This document shows, piece by piece, positions 1-16,351 of a DNA stretch of 64,000 nucleotides. Position numbers and translations under genes: made by a program. The first letter of the stretch is position 1; each line of letters begins with the position of its first letter. The notes beneath the pieces are model-generated. The model searched no databases. It was given only the letters and a program-made list of their open reading frames with translations, and had not been told where the DNA came from. The stretch comes from Rotaria sordida (Eukaryota; Rotifera; Eurotatoria; Philodinida; Philodinidae): positions 62,001-126,000 of the forward strand of contig CAJNOL010000479.1 of assembly GCA_905250125.1 (NCBI GenBank). Reading direction: 5' to 3'.

Positions 1-1705
1 GCATTATAACAATATGAGTTTAATTTTAATTGCTATTAATATAAAACATTAACTTACTTTAAATTTATTTTATAAATACAAAGCAAAAAGGAAAATGGTT
101 TTTTTTTTTGAACAAAAATATCAAGGACAACGAACTGATTTCTATTAGTGAACAGCAGTAGCGTGTCTCTCTTACTCTCTTTGTATTTATATCTGACAGA
201 CGTTTACATTATATATATAGATTCATGTTCCCGTCCGAAGAGAAGAAAAGGCAAAAAAAAAAAATAGAGGTCATCTAACAGCTGCATTTACAATAGATAG
301 AGAAATCTGTTAAGAGAAATTAGTTTTTTTTTTTTTTTAACAATAAAATGATCAACAGATAAGTGAGTGTATTCATTCTGAAGACAATTATGTATCGATG
401 ATGTTCATTCATACTGACACAGTAACTGTTTATTAACAGAGAACAAGCGTCTTAGTAAGACGCAGCATGTGCACTATTTCTTTCACTATGCTCGACACTT
501 TTTTATTAATAATGAGATCAATCTTGTTCTTTCTTTTCGACCAGAAAAGAAAGTCTTCTAACAATCAATGTATATTAATGAAATTATTTGACAATCGAAT
601 ATGCTTTCTCGACTAACTAAAGAATTTTCCTTCAATTAAAAAAAAAAAGACATTTAATTTATTTTCTATATGTTGATTTCAATTGAATATTACAAAAAGA
701 AAAATGAACACAATAATATGCATGTATAATCAAATTAGAAATCAATCTCGATTTGGTCGATGCCAAATTTTGTTCGTTATTGAACATATGAAGATTTTTT
801 TTATTATCAATAAATAACGATGATACTATAAGAATATTTGAATCGCATGAAAGCAAAAGTCATGATGGACCAATGGAAGCAGAGATAAAAAATGTCTATT
901 ACAATGAAACCAGATATACTCTCATTGTCTATAAAAGAAAAATGTTCCCGCTGGTGAAAAATGTCAGTGTTATAAACAATAAAATCTAATTATATATTCT
1001 ATTTGACTATTTTAAACAATCTATAAACAAAATAATTATATCGAACAGCATTTTGTTTTTTGTACAACGTTTTTTGAATTGAAGATTATTAGTGCGATAT
1101 GTTTTAATATTCAATGTAAAAAAAATCAAATTAATGGAGTGATTTTAATTTATTTTGATCGAAAAAGGAAATTAGATTTTTATTTATGTCAATTGATGCC
1201 TTCAATCATATTTCCTTTGTTTCGTAATATTTCCTATTAAATTAATACCAACGACTAATAGATAGAATTTAATAAACTATAAAAAAATTCATTTGGGCTT
1301 TTTCAAAAATTTTTTTTCTAAATAAACTAAATTTATCTTAATAAATAAAAATGTCTTCTAGAGAAATCATAAATCGAACATAATCAATTGAGTTAATTAG
1401 AATTTCAATTAACGATCTTTACATTATATCTATTTGCGATTTTCTATTTTGTTTATATCAAATATTTTTTTTTTTTTTTATGAAGTAACACGGTTCATCT
1501 TTTCACGAAACATGAAAAGATATCTAAATTTATTTATTAAAAAAAACAAAAACAAAAAGTGAAGAGTAGCAAATTGTAGAAAAAAAATCATAGCACGGAA
1601 TTAAATTAAAAAATAATTATTGAATAGGACGAATGCGACAGTTAATCACTGATCTTTTTTTTTTTCAAATAATTGCAATTGAATTATTTTTTTATTTTTG
1701 GTTGT
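1..1705. other. AT-rich stretch with no recognised gene
   Basis: Poly-A/T rich sequence downstream of the acyl-CoA synthetase gene. No ORF here has recognisable protein features and I see no RNA gene. It probably holds the 3' flank of the minus-strand synthetase and unassigned spacer. Confidence 0.5.
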
Positions 1706-5400
<3,695 letters not shown>

Positions 5401-7493
5401 ACTAAATTAAAAAGTTTTTTTTTTTTTTAATCATCAGAATATTTTTAGATCATAATATTGATCATGAGCTATTAGCAATCAAAAGTCAACACGAGCCTTA
5501 TTTCTTACCATCATTACAATAAATTTGAACAAAAAAAAACAACAAACTTGTTCGATATTCTCTCAGAAAAGTAAATGAAAAAAAAACACACCCTTTTCCT
5601 TTTTATCAAAAGTTACGTAAGTTCTACTCACCTGATTTACTTTAACAATTCGGCCAAAGACTTTTACAGAGAATTTATATCATTTATCTATAATATAAGT
5701 ATCTTAAGAAAAATGCAAGCAAAAAAAACAAAAAGAAAAATACATTATGTTTATTTTTAACCAAAAAAACCGCATCAACCGTATACACAAAACAATAAGT
5801 AGAAAAGGACAGACAATATAATGTTTTTTGTCTATTAATGTAATATACTACCATAAAAAAAAAAGCATGAAAAGAGAAAAAGAGACAAAATAGTAGTTTA
5901 CACGTGATTTTCATTCTAGACTGCTTACGTCATACATTGAGAGATAATAATTGTCTTTTTTTTCTCAAGTATCTTCTTCCATCTTCACATGATTCGATAG
6001 ATACTAGCGACAGAGAAGCAAGGTCTATACTATCATTTGTAGGTGTCTCTCAGTAACACAGCTCAATAAGAAATTTTTGTTTTGTTTTAAGTAATACAAA
6101 TAAATTGAAACTTTAAACAATTGCATAGTGTACATTTACTTCTTATTTCATAGAAGCCGAAATATACCTTCTAAGCTATTCTTTATCTAAAAAAATCGAG
6201 CATGTGACAGATGACCTTGTTTCATTTAGAGGTGTGTTGAGAGGCAAACCACCTGTATTATTTTTTTCTTAAACTAGTCAAGAATGAAAATACGAAAAAG
6301 TATATTTTAGTTGCAATCTTGAATAATATTGAATGAGACTTATTTCCATTACTTTCGTACTTGTTGAATATTTGATGCGATTGATAATGAAGATTTTGAA
6401 AAATCAATTGAAATCAATGGATAAATAGATTTATGAAAATCATGTATGTTTTTATGCTGTTATTAAGTAATAGATAATTATCAACCCTAGTCGAATTTTT
6501 TTTCTTTCATATTCATGAAGTACTTGACTATGTTAAACAAGAAAGTCATATGATATGGACACATCTTGATGTCTTTTGGCAAGTTCAAATGCTTGAACTT
6601 CGAATTCCAGCATGTGTAAAAGTGATCACAAACAAAATACTTTATATAAAATATTACGAATTACACAGATTTATAAAAAAAAGTTCATCTCCATTACAAG
6701 CTAACGATATTAAATCTAGTAATCTGTCACAACTGTGAAAATGATATCTGTGACTTGTGAAACTAATTTTAATTATATGTTATACATGTTTTTCTTCAGT
6801 TTTATATTCAGAGTGATTCAACTCATAGGTAAAAAAAATCATCGGTTAAACAATAAAACCTGCAATAAGTAGGTCAAACAAGTGAATATACATGAGTAAA
6901 TAGATTCAGACATGCTCAATGGTAAGGAGCATTTTTTTTTGTATCTTGAGCAGAAAAGTTTTTATTATTTTATTCTAGTCGATTGTTTCAAATGTGTTCA
7001 TTCTGAGATCTGTGCATGTCAAATATATGAAAAAAAGAAAAGTTCGACTTGGTGGTTCATATATGATTAAATAATATCAATTAATAATAAATCATATTTG
7101 ACGAGAAGTCAATTTTTATTTTGATTAATTTCCTACAGAAAAAAAGTAATTCTTATTATAAGATTTATTCTCATTTCATAATTTAAATTCTAAAATGTTG
7201 TTTACAAAATAAATCAGATATTCTTTTAACAAGAAAATTCGATGTTCAATTAAATTTACCTTGTTTGTTTCTGTTTTAATTGGATAAGTTCCTATCTTAT
7301 TTTAAAAACAAAATATTCACTCTAATATATTTGTATTTTAATTTATACAAGATAAGAAGCAAAATGTATGTAATGTTTATTTTTCCACTTATTTTCTAAA
7401 CTTTGGAAAGGATTTCAAGGACAAAAGACAAAAAAAAATGTGAAGAATTTTTACGGATTAATAGTCTACGAAAATGATTAAATTTTATCGTGA
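5401..7493. other. Spacer between two minus-strand genes
   Basis: Upstream region of the acyl-CoA synthetase and 3' flank of the ATP synthase b gene. No convincing gene. Parts of 6485-6575 and 7005-7050 resemble 32565-32710 elsewhere in the window (shared GTCATATGATAT and ATGAAAAAAAGAAAA blocks), so an old dispersed repeat may be present. Confidence 0.4.
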
Positions 7494-9891
7494 TTATGAA
7501 GCGATTTGTCGAAGTTGTTGAAGACATGCTTGTAAAGCATCTTGTTCTTGTTTAGCTGTTATTGATTGTTTAACTTGATCTGTAATCCAATTAATCATAT
7601 TTGTTCTTTCAAAATCTTTTCGTGCATTTTGAAGAGCAACTTGATAATCTAATCGTTTTTTAACAGCTTCATACATTTGTTTCATTCTTTCACGATATGC
7701 TCCTTCTAATCCCATATTAATTATATCTTTTCGAGCATCTGCTAATAGTCCAATACTTTTAGCACGTTCTAATGAATCTTCATATGCATGTAACACTTTT
7801 CCAGCCATGGCTTTTGAATTACTAACAACTGAACTATACCGATCAACTTCTTCTTGATGCCAACCACGAAAGACATCACCAACTGTTGGACCAAGTCTAT
7901 TAAACAGAGAAAAAAAATCAACATTTAATTATACAATATCTTTCATTAAGGAGCTTCCTAGAAAATCAAATTTTTCAAAGTTTGAGTTTTTATCACAGGA
8001 AGACGCAATGAAACTTCTTCTTTCAGAATATATGGAAAATGATCAGATTTTCAAAGACTTATCACATGAAACTTTGATTCTACTACAATATTTTTGCGAA
8101 AATTTTCGTAATTTTTAAAGTTTTACAGTTTTAGAAAAACTGCATTGTCACGTGCATGATCATTGAATAGAATATTTTTATATTAACCAGCATGTCAGAT
8201 GGCGTTAGCTACCTTCATCTATTACGTACTTTACAATGATTCACTGGAATATATTCAAAAATACACCATTGCAATATGATTTGTTCTGGATTTGAATGAA
8301 AAAAATCCATTTCTAAACTTTCTTTAGCGTTTTTCTCAAAACACAATTTCTAGACAGGAAAATTGAAATAACTTCCTCTCAGCTCGGGGTATCACCAATG
8401 GTTGTTTTTGTTTTAAAGGTCTAAATGAGAGCTAACTTTTGATTGGAGGAATTTTTGATACTTATTTGTCATACCATGTCCACAAAAATGGTCATAAAAA
8501 ATGAATAGAAGGAAGTTTCAAAATTCCATCCGATGAAAAGTTGCGCACAGAAGCTAGCTTTAATTTGAAGCTAGCCCGAGTTCTGTAATCCTTCTAACAA
8601 CGGAGTTATTTTAATTCTCCTAGAAGATAAGAAAACAAGCCGGAAGTTCAGTTTAGTAGGGTATATCAGACTACAATTTTTACCACAAGCATTTCTCACT
8701 AGGACTACTCATTCTTGAAAATTTCAGCCCAAACGATCCATTCTAAGTGATAAATCAATTCGAAGAGGCTTCCTTAAGTTCATGGAATTGGTAAAAAAGT
8801 TTTTTAGTACAATCTTTGGAGTCTAAAATGTGAAACTAATAGATTTCATATATAAGCTAAGAGATAATTCAATATTAATTTATTTCGTCTATAATAAAAT
8901 ATAATTCAACGATTCGATCAAGTGAAATAAAAAATTAAAACTATTGGTTTTATTTAGGTACTTTTTGAATTTATCTCAGAAAATCTTAAAAGAACTAATG
9001 CTATTGTTATTTTTATTTCAAAGAAAAACATCACTATTGTGTTAATTGTAAATTTCTCTTTAGTATTATCTGCTTGTTTTCATTTTTCGAGTAATATCTA
9101 TTAAATAAAATCAATTTATTTTCTTTATGTGTTATAATAAAAAATATTGTTGAACGGAGAAGAATTAATGTTTTTTTTTCATATTCTTGTGAAAAAAATA
9201 CATCATCAACTTAAACAATCGATATTAATTGTATATGATATCAAAATTTCAAAAAGAAAAATCTTTTATAATCAGAATTCATCTCGTTTTTTCGATTGAA
9301 ATCTATAGAATCATAATTTATGATAATAAATTTATCTTACTTTTTAACAACAGTAATAACTGCTGCAGCCAAAATAAGATATTCAGTAAAATCATACCAT
9401 AAAACGATATATTCTTTACTAAATCCATAAATAAGTAAACCATAAAAAAACATATATGGTCCAGTAACACCAGTTTTTTCATAAAAAAATTTAAACCATG
9501 ATTCTGGTACACAATACCAACGAACTGAATTTGGTACTTCACGAAGTTTATATGGTGGAAAATTAACTAAATCACGTTCTGGCCATTGATCATGAGGCCA
9601 TAAACGTTTCCCATTATATTCAGTACGCCATTTAACTGATGATAAATCTTTTAATGAATCTTCAACTCTTAAAACTTTTTCATCACTTTTCTTTTCTACT
9701 AATGACTTATCATCTAAATTAGATTATTATTATTATTATTATTGAAGAATAAAAGATGAATAAATACCTTTTTTCTTGGATTTTGATGAAGCATCTTGAA
9801 AGAAAATGCTCGAAATTGATAATGGTCGAATTGTGAGCGACAATGGTGAAGCTTTAATGGTTACCAAAGGACGAAGAGCTTTGGCCAACAT
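7494..9891 (-). CDS. ATP5PB: ATP synthase subunit b, mitochondrial (peripheral stalk)
   Basis: Peripheral-stalk subunit that holds the F1 head against rotation of the F0 ring in the inner mitochondrial membrane. Three exons (9768-9891, 9341-9713, 7494-7896) join in frame to 299 residues. The N-terminus (MLAKALRPLVTIKASPLSL) is a basic, hydroxylated, acid-free presequence, typical of mitochondrial import. Exon 2 holds a hydrophobic segment (GPYMFFYGLLIYGF through LILAAAVITVV), the expected membrane hairpin. Exon 3 is a long charged helix (VLHAYEDSLERAKSIG..., QVALQNARKDFERTNMINWI) that matches the stalk part of the family. Intron 1 carries an (AAT)n run; intron 2 (7897-9340, 1.44 kb) contains a TTAA-flanked repeat. 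The gene lies head to head with a small gene starting near 10281, only about 390 bp away. Confidence 0.9.
7950..8773. mobile_element. TTAA-flanked non-autonomous element, copy 1
   Basis: 824-bp element in intron 2 of the ATP synthase b gene, flanked on both sides by TTAA (7946-7949 and 8774-8777). The ends are weakly inverted: GGAGCTTCC on the left, GGAAGCCTC read from the right. It aligns along nearly its whole length with 33887-34801, including near-identical stretches such as CAGATGGCGTTAGCTA and GTTGCGCACAGA. It has no ORF. TTAA target duplication is the hallmark of piggyBac-like (and Sola3) transposons, so this is best read as a non-autonomous derivative. Confidence 0.7.
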
Positions 9892-10280
9892 TTGTAAAGT
9901 TAAAGACAAATTTCTGTTATTGTGCTCTTTGCTTTTTTTCTATTTCACATCAAAATAAACGTAAATAAACAAATGATTATAAGGCGACCTCTGTTTTTCG
10001 ATGATTGACAACAAAAGAAAAAAAATTCATTTTAATAAATTTTTTTTATTAAGAAGTTTTTCGAACAAATATTTTCTTAAGACAAAAATTAAATGAAAAA
10101 AAAAAGACAAAAATTAATAAGAATGGTTGAATAATCACCAGTCATGAATTGACTATGATTCATCTCTTTGAACGAACGAAACGGATTCTATGAATAATTT
10201 CATTTCAAATAATAATAATAATAATGTTGTCATGCATTGGTAAGTGTTCTCCATTCAAAGATCGAAATAATCAATATCAA

Positions 10281-10844
10281 ATGTCTAAAGTAAGGCCAAC
10301 ATAATTATTTCGTTATTTAATTCTTTTATATTTTAAAAGAATGATGAACACATGAAAAAATTAGAATCAGAAGAAGATGATCATGATCATAATCATCAAA
10401 AACAGCAGAACGAAAAGAAACAATCTTCATCAGCTATTAATGAACTTGTTGTTCATTTCAATATTTCTCCAAATATTAGTCAAATAAATCAATCTTATTC
10501 ATCTATAGATTATTGTCCTATGATGTCTGATGGTGTATTGGGAAATGTTAATAATGAAAAATTATCTACAAGTCATAGTAAGTAATTTAATTCGATTTAT
10601 TCATCTTTTAGATCTTTTCCTTTTTTCTATTTAAAGAATCATTATTTGATTGTTATTTAAATCCATCAGAAAATATTGAAGTAAGAAAATTCTTTTCTAT
10701 TTCTTCATATCAATAATTTTTATTCAATATTTTAAGACAAAAAGTGATACAAGTCATATGCAAACAACAGTAATACAATCTCTAGTAGTTAAACTTCCGG
10801 TGAAAATTATTCAAAAAGATATCGAGAAGACAAGTGATAAATGA
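10281..10844 (+). CDS. Small spliced gene of unknown function
   Basis: Four exons (10281-10289, 10340-10577, 10637-10680, 10737-10844) with clean GT-AG introns of 50-60 bp join in frame to 132 residues. I do not recognise the protein. It is hydrophilic, with an acidic/His run (EEDDHDHNHQKQQNEKKQ) and a Ser/Asn-rich middle, and no signal peptide or membrane segment, so much of it is probably disordered. The start is not certain: an in-frame ATG at 10224 would add 19 residues. It starts about 390 bp from the divergent ATP synthase b gene, so a shared promoter is possible. Confidence 0.6.
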
Positions 10845-11104
10845 TCTTAATCTCATCAACGAATTCACTTTCTCTATGAACGGTTATTTTTCTTTCTTTT
10901 TATATAAACAAAAATTAAATTTTTTTATTCTCTTTTAGACTAGTGAAATAATTATCGATATTCAATTGTAACATTTTTTTTCTTGTATATTGATTGTGAT
11001 ATTTTTTATTTTTTTTAATAAAGAAAAAAAAACAAGACTTATTTTTCGTTTTACGTAATAAAAATAAGAGAAGAAAATTTTTTTTTAAGAAATTAGCTAA
11101 AAAA

Positions 11105-12098
11105 ATGAATTTACTTGGTGTTGATGTAAGTGGTGCATGTGCAACATTTTCACGTCTTTGTTATTTTGGTTCTCCATGGTATTCAGTTATTGTTCAATGG
11201 TATCGTCAACAAAGATCAGATCATTATCGTTATCCATCATCTGATGATGATATACAAGTTGTATATGAATCAAAAAATTATATTGTTGTTAATAAAGATG
11301 ATCTTGTTCCAATTGATGCATTTGATGCTCCATCACAAGTTAATGTAACACAACAGGTTAAAAAATGGTTTGAAAAACGTGAAACTGAAAAATTTTTAAA
11401 ACAAGAACCATCACCTACTGAACAACAAATTGAACAATGGCGTAAAATTTTAGCACAAAAAATTGAAGATATTCGTTATTGTCATCGACTTGATTTAGGT
11501 AAAATTTAGAATTTAAATAAATAAAAAAAAAAAACAAAAAATTATAAATGTTTAAGGTACAAGTGGATGTATGTGTTTTGCTCGTTCAACAATCTCAAGT
11601 TTTCTTGCTTATAAAGCATTTATTGATAAACGTGTTTTAAAATATTATTTAGCTCTTGTTCATGGTCATCTACATACACCTTATCCAATATTTGTTGATG
11701 TACCAATTGGTGAGAATGCTTCATCTTATGGACGTATTATGTGTACAAATGATCATCCATATTGTACATATCCAAAAACTGCACAATCTCATGTTGATGT
11801 TTTAGAACATGGTGAATATGATGGAAAACCAGCATCGAAAGTACTTGTCAGAATTTTAACTGGCAAACGACATCAAATACGTTTACATATGAATTATTTG
11901 GGTCATCCAATTATTGGAGATTATCTTTATACAGAACCTATTGATTATAAACCACATAGAATAATGTTACATGCAAGATCTTTAACTATTCATACTGATC
12001 AAGAATTAATTGATGCTTTAGCAAAAGATACTTTTCTTGCACAATTTGATCCAAAATGGAAGAAAACTAAAACAATATTTCCTGTTAATCGTTGGTAG
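11105..12098 (+). CDS. RPUSD1: RNA pseudouridine synthase, RPUSD1-like (RluA family)
   Basis: Converts uridine to pseudouridine in structured RNA. Two exons (11105-11498, 11557-12098) joined across a 58-bp intron give 311 residues, close to human RPUSD1 as I remember it (about 312). Visible motifs are VVYESKNYIVVNKDD (RluA N-terminal strand), the catalytic loop HRLDLGTSG with the nucleophilic Asp (spanning the intron), KYYLALVHGH, VLEHGEYDG then SKVLVRILTGKRHQIRLH (the conserved C-terminal RluA block), and GHPIIGDYLY. There is no clear mitochondrial presequence. The ATG follows an A-rich context. The family is secure; the exact orthologue and RNA target are not. Confidence 0.88.
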
Positions 12099-15000
12099 TT
12101 TTTCTTTTTTTTTTTCGATACAATAACATCTAGTCTGTGTGATTTGTTGGTTTAATATATCAGTGATAATCAAAATTCGTATTATAGCAAATGTTTTGTT
12201 TTATTGTTCATAAAAAAAAATTTGAACAAATGCCTTTTTTTTTTATGCTTTTTCTATTGAATATATTTTTTGTCTGATTATTTGTTTAGACAAAAGTAGA
12301 TTTCATGAGATTATAATTTGTCTATATTTGTATAAAACCATATCAAAATATTTATTTTAATCTCTGTGCAAAAGAAGTTAACCCATAACAGATGTGCAAA
12401 ATCTGCTGTTAAAATTTATTAATATAAGGTGAGAATGAGAAAGGTGACGAAATGAGCTAAGAAGTTACTTTAGTCTCGGTAGTTCTTCTACAGCTTGTGG
12501 AAACAAACGAAGCTGAATCTTAATAGCGACACAAGCAAAGGAAATGCTCTAATACTGATCATGTTCGGAGAAAACAATTAAGTTAAACAAAATCTAATAT
12601 AGAACATATACGTGTCGAAGGAGGAATGTACTCAATGATTAAAAAATTCTTCTAATGCATGTGGATGCACACATGCAGATTCTGTACATTTGACCCATTC
12701 TGTTGTTATTGTTGATATGAAAAAGTCTAGATTGACATATTTAACGTGTTTCAACTAGATGATAGTTACTGTATATTTTTGTATCTGTCGCTCTATTAAT
12801 AAAGATATTTTCATACAATATAAGATGATGATGATGCGAGAGATATAAAAATATACATGAATAAGTTTTTCGTTATATAATCTTATATGTTAAAGTTTAA
12901 TCTTTTTCGAGTCTTTAAAAATAATGATGATAGAAAAGTTTTTTCAACGAACTCAAAATTTATGTATTACTATTTATATTTTGATTATTTCGTATAATGT
13001 AATGCAAGTCTATGTTGCACATATATTTGTGCATTGATTTCATAAGTTTTTTCTTCCAAAGTGAAACAAGACATAGTATGTTAAAAATAAATTTTAAAAA
13101 TTTGTGTTGCTTAAAAAATAATCTCATACTCAAAGAGTTAATCATTTGAATTTATTACTTACTAAAATTAAGAAAATAAAAACAAGCAAATGATTTAAAT
13201 GTTCAATAATATACTCTAGAAATCTTTTAGAATTTAAGGAATATTTTCAAAGCTTTCTTCCAACTTTCTATCCGGTATTCAACTGGATTTGACTATTCCT
13301 TAGCAAATATACATTTTTTGAAAAAAGTATAAAATGAACAGGATTTTAAACGATAACTGAATCATGTTTACATTTCTCAACGAAACATTTTAGCTGAAAA
13401 CATCATCGAAAATCGAAAGAGCTAAAATTATTTTTCTGATACTATCAAATAAATATGAAAAGTTTTGATTTTTAGAGTACTTTTTGATAGATATATATTA
13501 TGTTTAAGTTTTATTTTTTATTTTTTTTTCTATCTTCGAATGATCTCTTGTTCTGATCTGAAATCAATGATAGTTTACCGAGTCAGAGTTCGTTTCATGA
13601 ACAGTTTTAATAAACTATCCAATGATTTTACCAACTTTTTACAAGACCTATCTAAAAATGCAATGTTCAATTATATGTTATTGAAAGAAATTAACTGAAG
13701 TTTGTATGAACTCTAGATAATGATACCAATGTTAAGATTGATTTCACCTAGAAACAAATTAATGTATACTTCTGCATATTGAGATCCATTTGGACATCAA
13801 CGGGCAGAGGTATAATGTGTCAGTGAAGATCAGGACAAATCGTATGAATATTCCTACACCAACACCTTCAAGACAGGAGATCAGTTTATATTTTTTTGTA
13901 TAAAGATGATGATGCGGAATACTCGAACTGTTGTCGATTCCAGGTAACCACAACCCATTGTATTTATCCGACATTGTACGATACTACGATATGTTCGTGC
14001 GACGTGGTTCAGAGTGTGTCGATAAACATGAGTTTTCTGTTGAAATGAGCTGTTCTATCGATGGAACTAAACCGTTTCAAGTAATCATAGCTTGATGGCA
14101 TTTTATTATTCATCGCCATAGACATGTCTAGTCATGAAAGATAACAGCGGCGCATTGCTGATTGATTGGACTGGAGAATATCATCAATGATCTGAATATG
14201 TGTTTTAGTGTGGCATCATATCAAACGATTCGATCTATTGAAGAAACGTCTTCGCACAATTCATCTCAATCCATGAGAATCAAACGAATTTCGTGTGATC
14301 AGCATCGATAGATTTCGTATTTTATTTGACTATTTTTCTATCTTCGTATTTGTTTTCTTCTGTTAATTGTGTAAAAATCTACTATAATTGTCAAAAGTCT
14401 AAAATGAAACATTGTCTACAGATTGAACACGCTTTCTAAAATTCCTGTGATAGTCAGGTTGGTACACATATTGCCATAATTGAACGAGATGATCATCGAG
14501 CGTAGGTATCGAATTTTTTAATTATTGATTATGCGCGTATTACCTTTTTTCAGTTTCAGTTCGTTCTCTTACAAAAAAAGATATGTTTTTATGTTCGACC
14601 ATCAAAACGCGTCTATCATGGTAATCATTTCAATCGTTTTGTAACAACTTTCACAGTTGAATCTTATCGCATGTTCAAAAATGTTCTGCTTCTCGATTCT
14701 AATTGATATTCATGTGAAATCTGTTTGCAATTAGTTCCGTATTTCGTTAATTATCAATGATGACGCTCACATCCGATTTAGATCACCATCGTCGATACGA
14801 ATAGTTAAATACTCTTCTCATTTATTAGTGAAAACCTAAATTCATTCTCATCGATCAATACAACCCATTGAATATAACTGATTCTTACCGATAGCAGTTC
14901 TGATGGATGCATACATATGTTCACCAAACAACTTTGATCTGTCGATACTTCTTTTTTTCTTTTAATATGCCTATGTTTATGTCAGATATTTATCCTATTT

Positions 15001-15139
15001 TTTCATCACGATTAGTTCAACTTGGAGTCTTGAGAATTTTATTTCAACGTTAAAAAAACTAAGTGGAATATTGGCTACAGATTAATTATTGGAATACTTT
15101 TAGAATTGACTATTTCATTCAACTTATACGCATCAAATG
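12099..15139. other. Gene-poor stretch, probably decayed DNA
   Basis: About 3 kb with only short ORFs and no domain I can name. 13900-15100 is less AT-rich than true spacers here and may be an old, decayed gene or element. No RNA gene seen. Confidence 0.4.
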
Positions 15140-15857
15140 ACACCTTCTTGAGCAGAGGCAATGACCAATCAACCATTACGAGTTCAAACTTGACCGTATG
15201 CCAATGCTTGATTATTGATCACAATTAGATGAATAACCAAGTCGTACAGTAACGAATCATCAGTGCGGGCAGGTACTTTTTCCTAGCATCGGTAGAGTAT
15301 TGAACTGTGTGGAATTGGTTTGATAGGATCGTCAGTAGTACTAGCATAAGCAACGGTCGCTCACTGTAGATATGCATGATCGGGTAAACAATCCATTGGT
15401 TTCGTCTAAAGTAATTTTTCTGGCGACAATTTCAGTTCCGGTTGAAGAAAACCAAGCCGATTGCAATAGTATAGAGATTGTTATTACATTAAAAGAAAAG
15501 ATAACTTTTTATAGTAGTGGAACACCTAGAATACAAATAGGGGTAGGTTGTTGATATTCTAGATAACCATTTTCCTGTTTATGAAAAGCCATGTCACATT
15601 GAAAACAATCCGACCGCCTTGTCTAATAGTAACACTTACTGCTTCGAATGATTTTCCATCGTGTAACCATTGAATTGAATAGAATATTGGGGCAGAATTA
15701 TCGAATGCTGCGTAATGAATAATCTTTCGTCGATGTTTTCTATGCAGAATAGATTGCTGAGCCAATAATTTGACGCACCAAAGATACTCGAACGATAAAT
15801 AAATAAGAAGAGAGTTTTGCGTGGTTGAATCAAAATGTCCAGCAATGTTTCAATCAC
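15140..15857 (-). pseudogene. Decayed acyl-CoA thioesterase (TesB/ACOT8 family)
   Basis: On the minus strand, 15559-15765 encodes NSAPIFYSIQWLHDGKSF then VSVTIRQGGRIVFNVTW, which matches the first hot-dog domain of TesB/ACOT8 thioesterases (PVLY.VER..DGRSFS.R.V.A.Q.G..IF). Just upstream in another frame, RSSIFGAS resembles the R.VFGGQ motif that precedes it, so a frameshift separates them. Near 15150-15260 a third block, ALAYGQV-stop-TRNG-stop-LVIASAQEGVI-stop, matches the family's C-terminus (G.V(W/F)..DG.LV...AQEG.IR), with stops where Trp and Arg are expected. The middle is too degraded to read. Peroxisomal or mitochondrial acyl-CoA hydrolysis would have been the role; it is not functional as read. 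Confidence 0.65.
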
Positions 15858-16351
15858 TTTTAATGTTTTATGATTACATCCATAAAATTAGTAGCAGTCT
15901 GTTGTTTTGATTACTTTGCACAACACCACCAGAACATTGTTTTTCTCTGTTCTTTATTTTTCTTCTACCTTATACGACGAGAGAAGAAGCAAGATAACAA
16001 CGTGCTCTGAATCATTTGCGGGTCTCTTTCTTCATTCCGCTGACAAAGGATAAATAAAGAAGAAAGACGAAGAAGAATCACTGTTCGGCGATGCACCATT
16101 CATATACGGTTCTCATTGAATTCCTCGTGTTTATTAATTCTCAAACGAGATAGACTTCATCTGTCGTTATAGTTTTATCACTGTTCTTCGTCAAATATAC
16201 TCCCGAATGATACAAAAAAAACATTCTTGCACAACCAACGGTAATGACGCTTGAGGATGATTGATCTTAGCTTTCATATCGACACGTATATATATATATA
16301 TACATGTCCGTTCCTTGCTGTGTGTAGTTTCTTACTATTCGTAGAATCATC
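15858..16351. other. Upstream region of the AAA ATPase gene
   Basis: About 0.5 kb without a gene. It contains a (TA)n run near 16288-16302 about 50 bp before the ATPase ATG, which could act as a TATA-like region. This is inference only. Confidence 0.3.
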
